Assembly: GCA_947500825.1 (NCBI GenBank)
Contig: CANMTR010000010.1
Coordinates: forward strand, 53,243 to 117,242
From: an uncultured Paracoccaceae bacterium
Lineage (GTDB): Bacteria; Pseudomonadota; Alphaproteobacteria; Rhodobacterales; Rhodobacteraceae
Direction: 5' to 3'
DNA length: 64,000 bases
The translations under genes and the position numbers were made by a program. This document shows positions 8,626-17,879 of this stretch, piece by piece (position 1 is the stretch's first letter; the number at the start of each line of letters is the position of its first letter). A model generated the notes under the pieces. It was not told the origin of the DNA, did not search any database, and saw only the letters and a program-made list of their open reading frames with translations.

Positions 8626-9060
8626 TCACCCGCCGGAGGCGAGCGACAGGACCATCTGCCTGTGCGGAATGCCCGCATCGTCGAAAATCGGGCCCTGGGC
8701 CTCGAAGCCGAGCGGGCGGTAGAAGTCGAGCGCGTGGAGCTGGGCGCCGAGCGTCGCCGTCTCGATGCCCGGTGTGTCGCGCAGGACGCCGATCGCGGCT
8801 TCCATGAGCGCCACGCCCGTGCCGGTGCCGCGGTGGGGGGGCAGCACGCAGACGCGGCCGATCTTGCCCATCGGCGGGTCGAGGAGGAGCCGGGCGGTGC
8901 CGATGGCGACACCGTCGAGACGGGCAAGGAGGTGGATCGCTCCTTCGTCGCGGCCGTCCATCTCGTCGGCCTCGGACACGCCCTGCTCGTCGATGAAGAC
9001 GGTGCGGCGCAAGGTTCGGGCGGTGTCGAGGTCGGTGGTGCGGGCGACGATCAGGCTCAT
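8626..9060 (-). CDS. GNAT-family N-acetyltransferase
   Basis: 144 residues with the acetyl-CoA-binding region VCVLPPHRGTGTGVALME (the Q/R-x-x-G-x-G/A loop) and the C-terminal FYRPLGFEAQG segment. The N-terminal part, FIDEQGVSEADEMDG, resembles ElaA/PhnO-like GNAT proteins. ATG 9060 overlaps the dapE stop as ATGA. The acceptor is unknown; co-transcription with dapE does not by itself indicate a role in lysine synthesis. Confidence 0.9.
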   Translation of the reverse strand: MSLIVARTTDLDTARTLRRTVFIDEQGVSEADEMDGRDEGAIHLLARLDGVAIGTARLLLDPPMGKIGRVCVLPPHRGTGTGVALMEAAIGVLRDTPGIETATLGAQLHALDFYRPLGFEAQGPIFDDAGIPHRQMVLSLASGG

Positions 9061-10187
9061 GCGAAATACTCCCCGATGATGCGGCGGTAGATGGCGGCGA
9101 GCTGGCGGATATGGGCCACCTCCACCCGCTCGTCGACCTGGTGCATGGTGGCGTTGACGAGGCCGACCTCGACCACCGGGCAATGGTCCTTGAGAAAGCG
9201 CGCGTCGGACGTGCCGCCGGAGGTGGACAGGACCGGCACCCGCCCGGTCTCGGCCGCGACGGCGGCCTGCACGATGTCGGTGAGGGGGCCGGGGGGCGTC
9301 ACGAAGCTCTCGCCAGAGATCCTGATGTCGAGGTCGAGGGCCACGTCGTGGTCGCTTGCGGCCGCCCGCGCCGTCTCCTCCAGCCAGCGCGACAGGGAGG
9401 CGCCGTCATGGGCGTCGTTGAAGCGGATGTTGACCATGGCGCGGCAGGTTGCGGGGATGACGTTGTTGGCCGTGTTGCCGGTGTCGATGCCGGTGACCTG
9501 GAGGGTGGAGGCGTCGAAGAGGTCGGTGCCTTCGTCGAGGGGCGCGGCGGTGAGGCGCGCCAGCCAGTCGACCATGGCGTGGATCGGGTTGCGGGCGTTG
9601 TGGGGATAGGCGGAGTGGCCCTGCACGCCGCGGGCCGTGGCCCAGGCGGTCATCGAGCCGCGGCGGCCGATCTTGACCATCTCGCCCATCTCGGCGGGGC
9701 AGGTGGGCTCGCCGCCGATGCAGGCGTCCATCCGCTCGCCCGCCTGCGCCATCCAGTCGAGGATGGCGCGGGTGCCGTCGGTGCCCGGCCCCTCCTCGTC
9801 GCCGGTGACGGTGAGGACCAGCGATCCGGGGCAGGTGCGGGCCGCGTCGATGGCGGCGGCGGCGAAGGCGGCGACGGCGGCCTTCATGTCGCAGGCGCCA
9901 CGCCCGTAGAGGGCGCCGCCGTCGATCTCGGCCCCCCAGGGGTCGTGGCGCCAGTCGGCCGGATCGCCCACGGGGACCACGTCCACATGCCCGTTGAAGC
10001 CCAGGACCGGGCCGGCGGTGCCGTGCCGCGCATGGAGGTTGGCGACGCCGCCCCGGTCGATGCGGGTGCAGGCGAAGCCATGGGCGGAGAGGATGTCGAC
10101 GAGATGGGCCACGGGCGCATGGGCGTCGGGGGTGACGGAGGGCAGGCGGAGGAGCGCCCGGGCCAGCTCCACGGGATCGACGGTCAT
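9057..10187 (-). CDS. dapE: Succinyl-diaminopimelate desuccinylase
   Basis: A zinc M20-family hydrolase (376 residues) that removes succinate from N-succinyl-LL-diaminopimelate. Metal and catalytic residues are visible: H67 and D69 (GHVDVVP), D100 (GRGACDMK), the E131-E132 pair (TGDEEGP), and a C-terminal histidine in NATMHQVDE. The dimerisation (lid) domain lies between about 180 and 290. ATG 10187 follows a good AGGAGA site and is chosen over two upstream in-frame ATGs. dapD, the succinylase earlier in the same pathway, is about 0.9 kb upstream on the same strand. Confidence 0.95.
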   Translation of the reverse strand: MTVDPVELARALLRLPSVTPDAHAPVAHLVDILSAHGFACTRIDRGGVANLHARHGTAGPVLGFNGHVDVVPVGDPADWRHDPWGAEIDGGALYGRGACDMKAAVAAFAAAAIDAARTCPGSLVLTVTGDEEGPGTDGTRAILDWMAQAGERMDACIGGEPTCPAEMGEMVKIGRRGSMTAWATARGVQGHSAYPHNARNPIHAMVDWLARLTAAPLDEGTDLFDASTLQVTGIDTGNTANNVIPATCRAMVNIRFNDAHDGASLSRWLEETARAAASDHDVALDLDIRISGESFVTPPGPLTDIVQAAVAAETGRVPVLSTSGGTSDARFLKDHCPVVEVGLVNATMHQVDERVEVAHIRQLAAIYRRIIGEYFA

Positions 10188-10281
10188 GGGGGTCTCCTGG
10201 GGCATCGCGGGGCGCTCATACGCCCCCGCGCGGGGCGGAGGCAATCGCCCCCGTGCGGGGGGGCAGAGGCGGTGGCGGCGG

Positions 10282-10599
10282 TCAGTCGGGGAAGACGGGG
10301 GTCGCCTGGGCGACGATCACGGCGTTCTCGGCCAGGGCGCGCTCCATCAGGGCGCGTTCCTCGGCGTCGATCTCGTGGCCCTCCTCGAGGCGGGCCTCCA
10401 GCGTGCCGTAGCCGGTGACGTCGAGGGGGGCCATGTCGGCCTGCTTGAGGACGGCGACCGTCTCGCGCACGGCCTCGGCCTCGTCGACGCCGGTGGCGTA
10501 GCACACCAGCCCCGCGCCGCTCGCGCCTTCGGGCAGCCCGTCGCCGGGGGCGCGGCCGACCTCGACCACGAGGGTATAGACCTGCTGCTTGCGTGCCAT
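10282..10599 (-). CDS. Conserved hypothetical protein (105 aa)
   Basis: A small cytosolic, acidic protein beginning MARKQQVYTLVVEVGRAP, without signal peptide or membrane helix. The N-terminal beta-strand (VYTLVVEVG) and a central helix (DEAEAVRETVAVLKQADM) suggest a compact alpha/beta fold. A GAGG site precedes the ATG. I do not recognise a function. It sits between dapE and a small membrane stress protein on the same strand, but a strong terminator upstream of it separates it from the latter. Confidence 0.75.
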   Translation of the reverse strand: MARKQQVYTLVVEVGRAPGDGLPEGASGAGLVCYATGVDEAEAVRETVAVLKQADMAPLDVTGYGTLEARLEEGHEIDAEERALMERALAENAVIVAQATPVFPD

Positions 10600-10646
10600 G
10601 GCTGTCCCTCGCGATGGGGCCGCGCCGTCGCCGCGCGGCGGTCAAG

Positions 10647-10678
10647 AAAACGGGCCGCATCGTCTCCGATGCGGCCCG
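10647..10678 (-). terminator. Rho-independent terminator
   Basis: A perfect 12-bp stem (10651-10662 with 10667-10678), loop TCTC, followed on the minus strand by TTTT. It lies 29 bp beyond the stop of the GlsB-like gene and ends its transcript. Confidence 0.88.
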
Positions 10679-10707
10679 TGCGGACAAGACGTCCGTCGTG
10701 CGTGGTG

Positions 10708-10956
10708 TCAGGCGCGGCCCTTGATGGCCCGCCAGATGAAGATGAGACCGCAAGCGCCGATGATGGCGACGATCAGGTAGGCCAGCCAGCTCGTGGAGGG
10801 ATAGAGGCCCAAGAGCGTCGAGAGCAGGAAGTTCAGCACCGCGGCGCCGACGATGCCCAAGATGATGTTCGTGAGAATGCCGTGATTGGCATTCATGATC
10901 TTCTCGGCAATCCAGCCGGCGATACCGCCGATGATGATAGTAAGCAGCCAACCCAT
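10708..10956 (-). CDS. GlsB/YeaQ/YmgE-family small membrane protein
   Basis: An 82-residue very hydrophobic protein with three helices and the glycine-rich start MGWLLTIIIGGIAGWIAEKIM, followed by ILTNIILGIVGA, typical of transglycosylase-associated (GlsB/YeaQ) stress proteins of the inner membrane. The molecular role of the family is not established; it is commonly stress-induced. It is monocistronic: a terminator follows directly, and dapD upstream is about 90 bp away. Confidence 0.9.
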   Translation of the reverse strand: MGWLLTIIIGGIAGWIAEKIMNANHGILTNIILGIVGAAVLNFLLSTLLGLYPSTSWLAYLIVAIIGACGLIFIWRAIKGRA

Positions 10957-11047
10957 GTGTTCAGGTCTCCCAAGTGATAACGAATTCTCTATCCAACCGA
11001 GGCTGCGGACACCGGTTCCGTCGGGGGGCGGGAAAATTCCCGCCCGA

Positions 11048-11872
<825 letters not shown>

Positions 11873-12078
11873 GATCTCTCCCGGTTCTGAGCCGCCTCGG
11901 TCTATGGGCAAAAGGGGGGGCGGGGGCAAGCCGGGGGCAGGCCGGGGCGCGTCTTTCGTGGCCGCGCGCTGCCGGGGGGCGCTGACGCCCCCGTGACCAC
12001 CGGGCGTGCGAGGAGCGGCGACCGCTTTCGCTCGGGCGCGGGCGCGACTAGGGTCCGTGCGACCCGACGGAGACCCCG

Positions 12079-12918
12079 ATGACAGACCGTTCCGCCTCGA
12101 CCTTCCGGGATGCGACCGCCGACCGCCGGACGGCCGAGCAGATCCCCGATACGCCGCAGACCCGCGCGCCCTCCTATCGCCTCGCCTTCGCCGACGACGA
12201 CTTCCTGACCCGGCCCGAGATGCGCCCCGTGCGGCTGCAGCTCGAGCTGATGAAGCCCGAGACGATCCTGGAGGAGGCGGGCATCCGCTCCACCATCGTC
12301 CTGTTCGGCGGCGCGCGCATTCCCGAGACCGCCCAGGGCGCGCGGACGGAGACCCTGGCGGGCCTGTCGCGACACTACGACGAGGCGCGCCGGTTCTCCC
12401 GGCTGATGACCGAACGCTCGATGCAGTCCTACGGGCGCGACGACGTGGTGGTGACGGGCGGCGGCCCCGGCGTGATGGAGGCGGGCAACCGCGGTGCGAT
12501 GGACGCGGGCGGACACTCCATCGGGCTCAACATCGTGCTGCCCCACGAACAGGCGCCCAACGAATACGTAACGCCGGGCCTGTGCTTCAATTTCCACTAC
12601 TTCGCGATCCGCAAGATGCATTTCCTGATGCGGGCGCGGGCGATCTGCGTGTTCCCCGGCGGCTTCGGGACCCTCGACGAGCTGTTCGAGGCGCTGACCC
12701 TGATCCAGACGGGGCGGATGCGGCGCATCCCCGTGCTGCTCTTCGGCAAGGCGTTCTGGGACGCGATCATCGATTTCGGGGCGCTGGCCGAGGCGGGGAC
12801 GATCGCGCCCGAGGACCTCGACCTCTTCGCCTTCGTGGAGACGGCGGAAGAAGCGATCGAGGCGATCGAGGGCTGGTCCGGCGCGGAGGAGGCCCGCGAC
12901 ACGGTCCCCGGTCGCTAG
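12079..12918 (+). CDS. LOG-family (TIGR00730) nucleotide phosphoribohydrolase-like protein
   Basis: 279 residues with a Rossmann-like lysine-decarboxylase-family fold and the hallmark [15 protein letters not shown] (PGGxGTxxE) motif near residue 195, plus [12 protein letters not shown] earlier. Characterised LOG proteins cleave ribose-5-phosphate from cytokinin or purine nucleoside monophosphates; the bacterial housekeeping role is uncertain. It has an unusually long N-terminal part (about 70 residues before the core strand [10 protein letters not shown]). Its TAG stop lies in the first unit of a 15-bp tandem repeat. Confidence 0.88.
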   Translation: MTDRSASTFRDATADRRTAEQIPDTPQTRAPSYRLAFADDDFLTRPEMRPVRLQLELMKPETILEEAGIRSTIVLFGGARIPETAQGARTETLAGLSRHYDEARRFSRLMTERSMQSYGRDDVVVTGGGPGVMEAGNRGAMDAGGHSIGLNIVLPHEQAPNEYVTPGLCFNFHYFAIRKMHFLMRARAICVFPGGFGTLDELFEALTLIQTGRMRRIPVLLFGKAFWDAIIDFGALAEAGTIAPEDLDLFAFVETAEEAIEAIEGWSGAEEARDTVPGR

Positions 12919-12974
12919 GTGGCCTTGCGCTAGGTGGCCTTGCGCTAGGTGGCCTTGCGCTAGGTGGCCTTGCG
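12915..12974. repeat. Four perfect 15-bp tandem repeats between convergent genes
   Basis: The unit CTAGGTGGCCTTGCG is repeated exactly four times. Unit 1 supplies the plus-strand TAG stop of the LOG gene (12916-12918), and unit 4 supplies the minus-strand TAG stop of the DUF2945 gene (12960-12962). With a single unit, the two stops would overlap in one CTAG. Confidence 0.95.
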
Positions 12975-13181
12975 GATCTCGGTGTGCTTTTTGAGGACGG
13001 TCTGGCCGTCGTCCTGCTCGATCCGGTAGGCGGGGTCGTCCTCGTCGGCGTCGCGGGTCACCTCGGAGCCGCTTATCTTCAGCGTGTGCTTCTGGGTGTA
13101 TTTCTGCACCACGGTGCCCGTGGCGGTGCCGTTGCCCCAGTCCCATTCCACCTGCGTGCCGTCGTCGAAATGCTTGGTCAT
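12960..13181 (-). CDS. DUF2945 (HVA1/TUDOR-like) protein
   Basis: 73 residues, MTKHFDDGTQVEWDWGNGTATGTV..., a small basic protein of the DUF2945/hypervirulence-associated TUDOR type, with two beta-rich segments around VEWDWGNGTATGTVV and HTLKISGSEVTR. Function is unknown. The start ATG at 13181 overlaps the stop of the upstream ribbon-helix-helix-like gene as ATGA, so they form a pair. The stop codon lies in the last unit of the 15-bp repeat array; the C-terminal residues RKAT are encoded by that unit. Confidence 0.82.
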   Translation of the reverse strand: MTKHFDDGTQVEWDWGNGTATGTVVQKYTQKHTLKISGSEVTRDADEDDPAYRIEQDDGQTVLKKHTEIRKAT

Positions 13182-13627
13182 GGCCGTCCCTCCGGTCTGC
13201 GCGCTCGCGGAGCGAACACGGGCCGGCCGGGGGACGTTCCCGCGGCGGGATGTCCCGGCAGGGGGCCAAGCCGGCGGGCCAGGCGGGCGGTGCTGACGCC
13301 CAGGTCGGACGCCTTGCACAGCCGCGCCCCGCCCCGCTCGTGCAGCGCCAGCCCGCCGCCCGCGGGCACCAGTGCATAGCCCTTGGCCGCCAGGCGCGCG
13401 CTGAGGTCGCTCCAGCTCCGGGCGTAGGAGAGATCGTCGGCGAGGAGGGCCCGCAAGGGCGCGACGAGGCGCTCGTCCGACCTGACGGCCGTCCTCGCGC
13501 GCCGTCGGCGGTAGAGGTCGCGGTGGACGGCATCGGCCACCAGCGCGTCGACGGAGCATTCCTCGCCCCGGGCGAGGTCGTCGAGCGCGGCCCAGGTGGC
13601 GGCGGCGAGGCGGACGGTGCGTTCCAT
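13178..13627 (-). CDS. Hypothetical protein with ribbon-helix-helix-like N-terminus
   Basis: 149 residues. The N-terminus MERTVRLAAATWAALDDLARGE followed by DALVADAVHRDLYRRRR resembles a ribbon-helix-helix DNA-binding module. The C-terminal half contains GYALVPAGGGLALH and CKASDLGVSTARLARR, which I associate, from memory and not by search, with a domain found in alphaproteobacterial mobilisation-linked proteins. The tail is proline/arginine-rich. It is coupled by a 4-bp overlap to the DUF2945 gene. The function is not known; a small regulator is plausible. Confidence 0.72.
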   Translation of the reverse strand: MERTVRLAAATWAALDDLARGEECSVDALVADAVHRDLYRRRRARTAVRSDERLVAPLRALLADDLSYARSWSDLSARLAAKGYALVPAGGGLALHERGGARLCKASDLGVSTARLARRLGPLPGHPAAGTSPGRPVFAPRARRPEGRP

Positions 13628-13663
13628 GCCGCCGATCCTGGCCTCGCGGGGGTTAACGCCGGC

Positions 13664-14845
13664 TCAAGAGCCGGTCTCGGCCTCGATCTGGCGCTTTGAC
13701 TTGCGCTCGCGCTGGGTCTCGGACTTGAGCTGGCCGCAGGCCGCCATGATGTCCTCGCCCCGAGGTGTGCGGATCGGGGAGGCGTATCCGGCCTTGTAGA
13801 CGATGTCGGCGAAGGCGCGGATGCGGTTGTTCGACGAGCGGTCGTAGGGGGCGCCGGGCCAAGGGTTGAACGGGATCAGGTTGATCTTGGCCGGGATGCC
13901 CTCGATCAGCTTCACCAGCCGGCGGGCGTCCTCGTCGCTGTCGTTGACGCCGTTCAGCATCACATATTCGAAGGTGATCCGCTCGGAGTTCGACAGGCGC
14001 GGATACTCGCGCAGGGCGCCCAGGAGCGTCTCGATGTTCCAGCGGCGGTTGATGGGGACCAGCTTGTCGCGCACCTCGTCGGTGGTGGCGTGGAACGACA
14101 CCGCCAGGAGGCAGCCTATTTCCTCGGCGCAGCGGGCGATCTCGGGCACGACGCCCGAGGTCGACAGCGTGATGCGGCGACGCGAGAGCGAGATGCCCTC
14201 GCCGTCCATGACGATCTTCATGGCGTCGCGGACGTTGTCGAAGTTGTAGAGCGGCTCGCCCATGCCCATCAGGACGACGTTGGACAGGAGCCGCGTCTCG
14301 TCGTGCGGGTTGCGCCCCGGGGCGGGCCATTCGCCCAGGTCGTCGCGCACGACCATGACCTGGCCCACGATCTCTCCGGCGGTGAGGTTGCGCACGAGCC
14401 GCTGGGTGCCGGTATGGCAGAACGAGCAGGTCAGCGTGCAGCCCACCTGGGAGGAGATGCACAGGGTGCCGCGCCCCTCCTCGGGGATGTAGACGGCCTC
14501 CACCTCGTGGCCGCCGGCGATGCGCAGGAGGTACTTGCGCGTCCCGTCCTCGGACAGGGCGCGGGTGACGACCTGCGGCACCTCGATGACGAAGTGCTCC
14601 GCCAGGTCGGCGCGAAACGCCTTGGACAGGTTGGTCATGTCGGCGAAATCGCGCACGCCGCGCTGGTAGATCCAGGCCCAGACCTGGCCCACGCGCATCT
14701 TGGCCTGCCGCTCCGGCGTGCCGATCTCGATCAGGGCGTCGCGCATCTGCGCGCGCGAAAGGCCCACGAGGTTGCGCTTCGCGCCCTCCTCCGTCTTGCG
14801 GGGAAGGGTCAGAACGTCCTGCGTGATGGGCGATTGCGCGGTCAT
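13664..14845 (-). CDS. rlmN: Dual-specificity 23S rRNA/tRNA adenine-C2 methyltransferase
   Basis: Radical-SAM methylase of A2503 in 23S rRNA and A37 in some tRNAs; 393 residues. The cluster-binding cysteines are C136, C140 and C143 in [12 protein letters not shown]. The catalytic methyl-carrying cysteine is near residue 370 in DIMAACGQL. The N-terminal RNA-binding domain (about 20-100) includes [14 protein letters not shown]. The C-terminus is lysine/arginine-rich. The gene follows ialB-like on the same strand after a hairpin. Confidence 0.96.
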   Translation of the reverse strand: MTAQSPITQDVLTLPRKTEEGAKRNLVGLSRAQMRDALIEIGTPERQAKMRVGQVWAWIYQRGVRDFADMTNLSKAFRADLAEHFVIEVPQVVTRALSEDGTRKYLLRIAGGHEVEAVYIPEEGRGTLCISSQVGCTLTCSFCHTGTQRLVRNLTAGEIVGQVMVVRDDLGEWPAPGRNPHDETRLLSNVVLMGMGEPLYNFDNVRDAMKIVMDGEGISLSRRRITLSTSGVVPEIARCAEEIGCLLAVSFHATTDEVRDKLVPINRRWNIETLLGALREYPRLSNSERITFEYVMLNGVNDSDEDARRLVKLIEGIPAKINLIPFNPWPGAPYDRSSNNRIRAFADIVYKAGYASPIRTPRGEDIMAACGQLKSETQRERKSKRQIEAETGS

Positions 14846-14884
14846 GGGCTCGTCCTTCGTGGGATGAGCGCCATATAGGGCAAG

Positions 14885-14913
14885 CCCGCGCCCGGATAAA
14901 GCCCGGGCACGGG
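14885..14913 (-). terminator. Possible terminator downstream of the IalB-like gene
   Basis: An 11-bp stem (14885-14895 with 14903-14913, one G-U pair) with a 7-base loop follows the IalB stop by 17 bp on the minus strand. The T-tract is poor, so it may attenuate only. Confidence 0.4.
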
Positions 14914-14930
14914 TGGGACGGCGCGCGCCG

Positions 14931-15458
14931 TCAGCCGCTGCAGCGCGACTGCGCCTCGTCGAGGGCGGCGGTGAAGCCCATGAGCGAGAACGTGTCCTCG
15001 GTGGTGGTCCCGCGCGAGGAGCGCGCGGTCAGCGTCGCGTCGGCGCCGCCGCGCATGGCGGTCACGATCGCGTCGTCGTCCGAGGGCGAGGCGGGCCAGG
15101 CCCATTCGCCGTCGGTGAACAGGTCGAAGGTCGTGCCGCCGATGTCGAGCTCCACCGTCGAGCCGTCCGCGAACGGATAGCCGCCGGTGAAGGAGACCTC
15201 GCCGTCCACGTCCGTCCCGGGGCGGAAGGTGACGAACAGCAGGATGTCGCCCCGCTGCACCGACACCACCTCGCCGCCCTGGGTGTTCACCGTCGTCGTC
15301 GGGCTCGACACGCTCCAGCATTCCTGGGGGTCGTCCTCGACGAACACGCTCCAGGCCGTTTCCACCGCAACGCGGTTGGTACTCTCCTCCTGCGCGATCG
15401 CCGCTCCTGCGGTCAGGCCAAGGGCCAGGCCCGCCATCCATCCGCTCAACGCTCTCAT
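14931..15458 (-). CDS. Invasion-associated locus B (IalB) family protein
   Basis: 175 residues with a clear Sec signal peptide ([25 protein letters not shown], cut after about AIA-Q), so it is periplasmic or secreted. The mature part has the IalB family pattern [16 protein letters not shown], then [19 protein letters not shown] and a late cysteine; two conserved cysteines could pair. Many free-living Rhodobacteraceae carry IalB homologues, so the name does not imply virulence. ATG 15458 begins the signal peptide; upstream in-frame ATGs lack one. Confidence 0.85.
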   Translation of the reverse strand: MRALSGWMAGLALGLTAGAAIAQEESTNRVAVETAWSVFVEDDPQECWSVSSPTTTVNTQGGEVVSVQRGDILLFVTFRPGTDVDGEVSFTGGYPFADGSTVELDIGGTTFDLFTDGEWAWPASPSDDDAIVTAMRGGADATLTARSSRGTTTEDTFSLMGFTAALDEAQSRCSG

Positions 15459-15633
15459 TCGTCCTCGAGCCTCCAGCCGTCGTCTGCCTCCGCCGGCGGG
15501 CGGCGTGCCCCTCTCGCGGGGGCTTCCGTCCATCGGCACCGATCTTCTACAAGCGCGGCGACCATAAATCGACCGGCCGCGGATGGGAAACCCCCCGAGG
15601 CCCGAAATCGCCTTCACGGGCGCGGGAGACGAG

Positions 15634-16641
15634 ATGACATCTGCACAACCCCTGATCGAACTGTGGCGCGGCCCGTTGCGCGAATCGGTCCATTGCGGCC
15701 ACGCGGTGGTCTGCGGGCCGGACGGGCAGGTGGTGGAGGCCTGGGGCGACGCGGGCGCGGTGATCTATCCGCGCTCGTCGATCAAGATGATCCAGGCCCT
15801 GCCGCTGGCCGAATCCGGCGCCGACCTGCCGCCCGAGCGCCTGGCGCTGGCCTGCGCCAGCCACGAGGGCGCGGAGGGGCACGTGGCGCGGGTACGCGGC
15901 TGGCTGGACGACCTGGGGCTGGGCGACGACGCGCTGATGTGCGGGCGCGAGGCGCCGCGCGACCGGGAGGCCAAGCACGCCATGATCCGCGCGGGCGGGC
16001 GGCCCGACCAGGCCCACAACCAGTGCTCGGGCAAGCATGTCGGGTTCTTGCACCTCGCGCGGCGGATGGGGGCGGAGGGGCCTTACGTCGATCCCGACGG
16101 GCCGGTGCAGGCGCGCGTGCGCGCCGCCTTCGAGGAGGTGACGGGGGAGGCGAGCCCGGCCACAGGGATCGACGGCTGCGCGGCGCCGAACTTCGCCACC
16201 ACCGTCGGCGGGCTGGCCCGCGCCATGGCGCGCTATGCCGCCGCGCGGGAGGGGCAGGGCGCGCGCGAGGGCGCCATGGTCGCCCTGCGCGAGGCGATGA
16301 TGGCCCATCCCTGGCTGGTGGCGGGCACGGGAAAGGCCACGACGCGGCTGATGGAGGCCGCGCGGGGCCGCGCGGGGGTGAAGGTGGGCGCCGAGGGCGT
16401 CTTCGTCGCGATCCTGCCGGGGCGGTCCCTGGGCGTGGCGCTGAAGGTCGCGGACGGGGCCGAGCGGGGGGCGGAGGCGGCGATGGCCGCGCTGCTGGCG
16501 CATCTGGGCGTGCTGGACGCGGACGACCCCGTGGTGCGGTCGCTGGCCGCCGCGCCGATCGTGAATCGCGCGGGCGCGGAGGTGGGCCGGGTCCTGCCGG
16601 CGCCCGGCTTCGCTCAGGCGGCGAACTCGCCCACCGCGTAG
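15634..16641 (+). CDS. Asparaginase, Rhizobium etli thermolabile type
   Basis: 335 residues of the class 3 asparaginase family, which is beta-lactamase-like rather than the bacterial I/II type. S48, S49 and K51 in YPRSSIKMIQ correspond to the Ser-x-x-Lys tandem known in the R. etli enzyme. C131, K134 (HNQCSGKH) and C182 (GIDGCAAPNF) fit its metal-site and active-site cysteines and lysine. It hydrolyses L-asparagine to aspartate and ammonia. ATG 15634 follows GGGAGA. The 3' end overlaps the convergent serB gene by 28 bp. Confidence 0.88.
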   Translation: MTSAQPLIELWRGPLRESVHCGHAVVCGPDGQVVEAWGDAGAVIYPRSSIKMIQALPLAESGADLPPERLALACASHEGAEGHVARVRGWLDDLGLGDDALMCGREAPRDREAKHAMIRAGGRPDQAHNQCSGKHVGFLHLARRMGAEGPYVDPDGPVQARVRAAFEEVTGEASPATGIDGCAAPNFATTVGGLARAMARYAAAREGQGAREGAMVALREAMMAHPWLVAGTGKATTRLMEAARGRAGVKVGAEGVFVAILPGRSLGVALKVADGAERGAEAAMAALLAHLGVLDADDPVVRSLAAAPIVNRAGAEVGRVLPAPGFAQAANSPTA

Positions 16642-17480
16642 CCCTGGAGGTAGAGAAGCGCGGTCAGGTCGCCGTGGGTGACGCGCAGGTCCGCCTGCTC
16701 GGCCACCACCGGCTTGGCGTGGAGGGCGACGCCGCTTCCCGCCAGGCCCAGCATGCCGAGGTCGTTGGCCCCGTCGCCAACGGCCATGGCGCGGGAGGGC
16801 GAGACGCCGCGGGTGGCGCAGACCTCGCGCAGGGCGGCGACCTTGGCCTCGCGGCCCAGGATCGGGTCGCCCACCGCGCCGGTCAGGCGCCCGTCAGCCT
16901 CGATCAGCGTGTTGGCGCGGTGCGTGTCGAAGCCGAGGCGCTCGGCCACGCGGGCGGTGAACTGGGTGAACCCGCCCGAGACCAGGGCGCAGTAGCCGCC
17001 ATGGGCGCGCATGGTGGCGACGAGCTCCGCCCCGCCGGGGGTGAGGGTGATCCGCTCGCGCCAGACGCGCTCGATCACGTCCACGTCGAGCCCCTCGAGC
17101 AGGGAGACGCGTTCGCGCAGGGCGCCCTCGAAGCCCAGCTCGCCGTTCATGGCGCGCGCCGTGATCTCCTTCACCCGGTCGCCGACGCCGGCCATGTCGG
17201 CAAGCTCGTCGATGCATTCCTGCCCGATCATGGTCGAATCCATGTCCGCCAGCAGGATGTCCTTGCGCCGCCCCTCGGCGGGCTGGACGGCGAGGTCGAT
17301 GCCGGCGCGCTCGGCCTCGTCGCGGACCTCGTGGCGGTTCGCGGGCGCGTCCTCCACCGGGAACTCCATGGCCTTCGCGGGGTGCAGCCAGGTGGCGGCG
17401 CCGCCGCCCCAGGCGTGGCGCAGGGCCTCGGCGAAGGCGGGGTCGAGCCGGTCGGGCGCGATCAGGGTGACGATGTGCAT
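16614..17480 (-). CDS. serB: Phosphoserine phosphatase
   Basis: Last step of serine synthesis; 288 residues. The HAD motif I is DMDSTM at 79-84 (nucleophile D79), with SGGF (motif II) and the GDGANDL metal motif near the C-terminus. The N-terminal ~70 residues correspond to the ACT-like regulatory region. It lies next to serC-serA but on the opposite strand. A very long antisense frame across serC-serA on this strand is a shadow; the real start is ATG 17480. Confidence 0.95.
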   Translation of the reverse strand: MHIVTLIAPDRLDPAFAEALRHAWGGGAATWLHPAKAMEFPVEDAPANRHEVRDEAERAGIDLAVQPAEGRRKDILLADMDSTMIGQECIDELADMAGVGDRVKEITARAMNGELGFEGALRERVSLLEGLDVDVIERVWRERITLTPGGAELVATMRAHGGYCALVSGGFTQFTARVAERLGFDTHRANTLIEADGRLTGAVGDPILGREAKVAALREVCATRGVSPSRAMAVGDGANDLGMLGLAGSGVALHAKPVVAEQADLRVTHGDLTALLYLQGYAVGEFAA

Positions 17481-17545
17481 GGGGTCTCCGGGCCTCGATC
17501 GGGGCGATCCTTGGCCCGAAAGGGCGGGCGCGCGCAAGCGGGCGC

Positions 17546-17719
17546 CTACCGGAAGATCCGCCCCAGGAGGCGGCCCGTGGCCTTGCCGGCGGTGCGACGC
17601 GCCAGCCTTTCGGCTATGGGTTTGCCACTGCGGGTGCGCGCGGCCTTCCGGCCCGCCTGCACGTCGCCGAGGGCCTTGGCGAGCCGGTAGAGGACCGTCC
17701 TGAACGCGTTGATGGTCAC
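17546..17719 (-). CDS. Small basic hypothetical protein (57 aa)
   Basis: An unlisted short frame with a GTG start preceded by GGGGAGAGA at good spacing. It encodes a protein beginning [19 protein letters not shown] and ending GRLLGRIFR. It has about 11 arginines and 4 lysines but only two acidic residues, in an amphipathic helical pattern, so a nucleic-acid- or membrane-associated peptide is conceivable. It lies between serB and the divergent serC leader. I recognise no family; the ribosome site and codon bias are the only support. Confidence 0.5.
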   Translation of the reverse strand: MTINAFRTVLYRLAKALGDVQAGRKAARTRSGKPIAERLARRTAGKATGRLLGRIFR

Positions 17720-17814
17720 GAATCTCTCCCCTGTCGATCAGGGGCAGGGTGGCAGGCGAAGATTGGCAAGGCGTCAACACGGGCGGGTCTTTGCGCTTGC
17801 CATTTCGCGGGCGA

Positions 17815-17879
17815 TGTCTAAGTCGAAACACGGGACACCCCTCCCCAACGAGGGGCGAATATCTGGAAGGGTACCAGCG
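17815..17879 (+). ncRNA. Putative serC leader RNA motif
   Basis: The 60 or so bases before serC contain a stem CCCCTC (17838-17843) / GAGGGG (17850-17855), flanked by ACACGGGACA upstream and CGAATAT downstream, ending in the ribosome site GGAAGGG. This position, directly upstream of serC in a serC-serA operon of an alphaproteobacterium, is where the known serC RNA motif (Rfam RF00517) occurs. I matched it from memory of that motif, not by covariance search. Confidence 0.5.
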
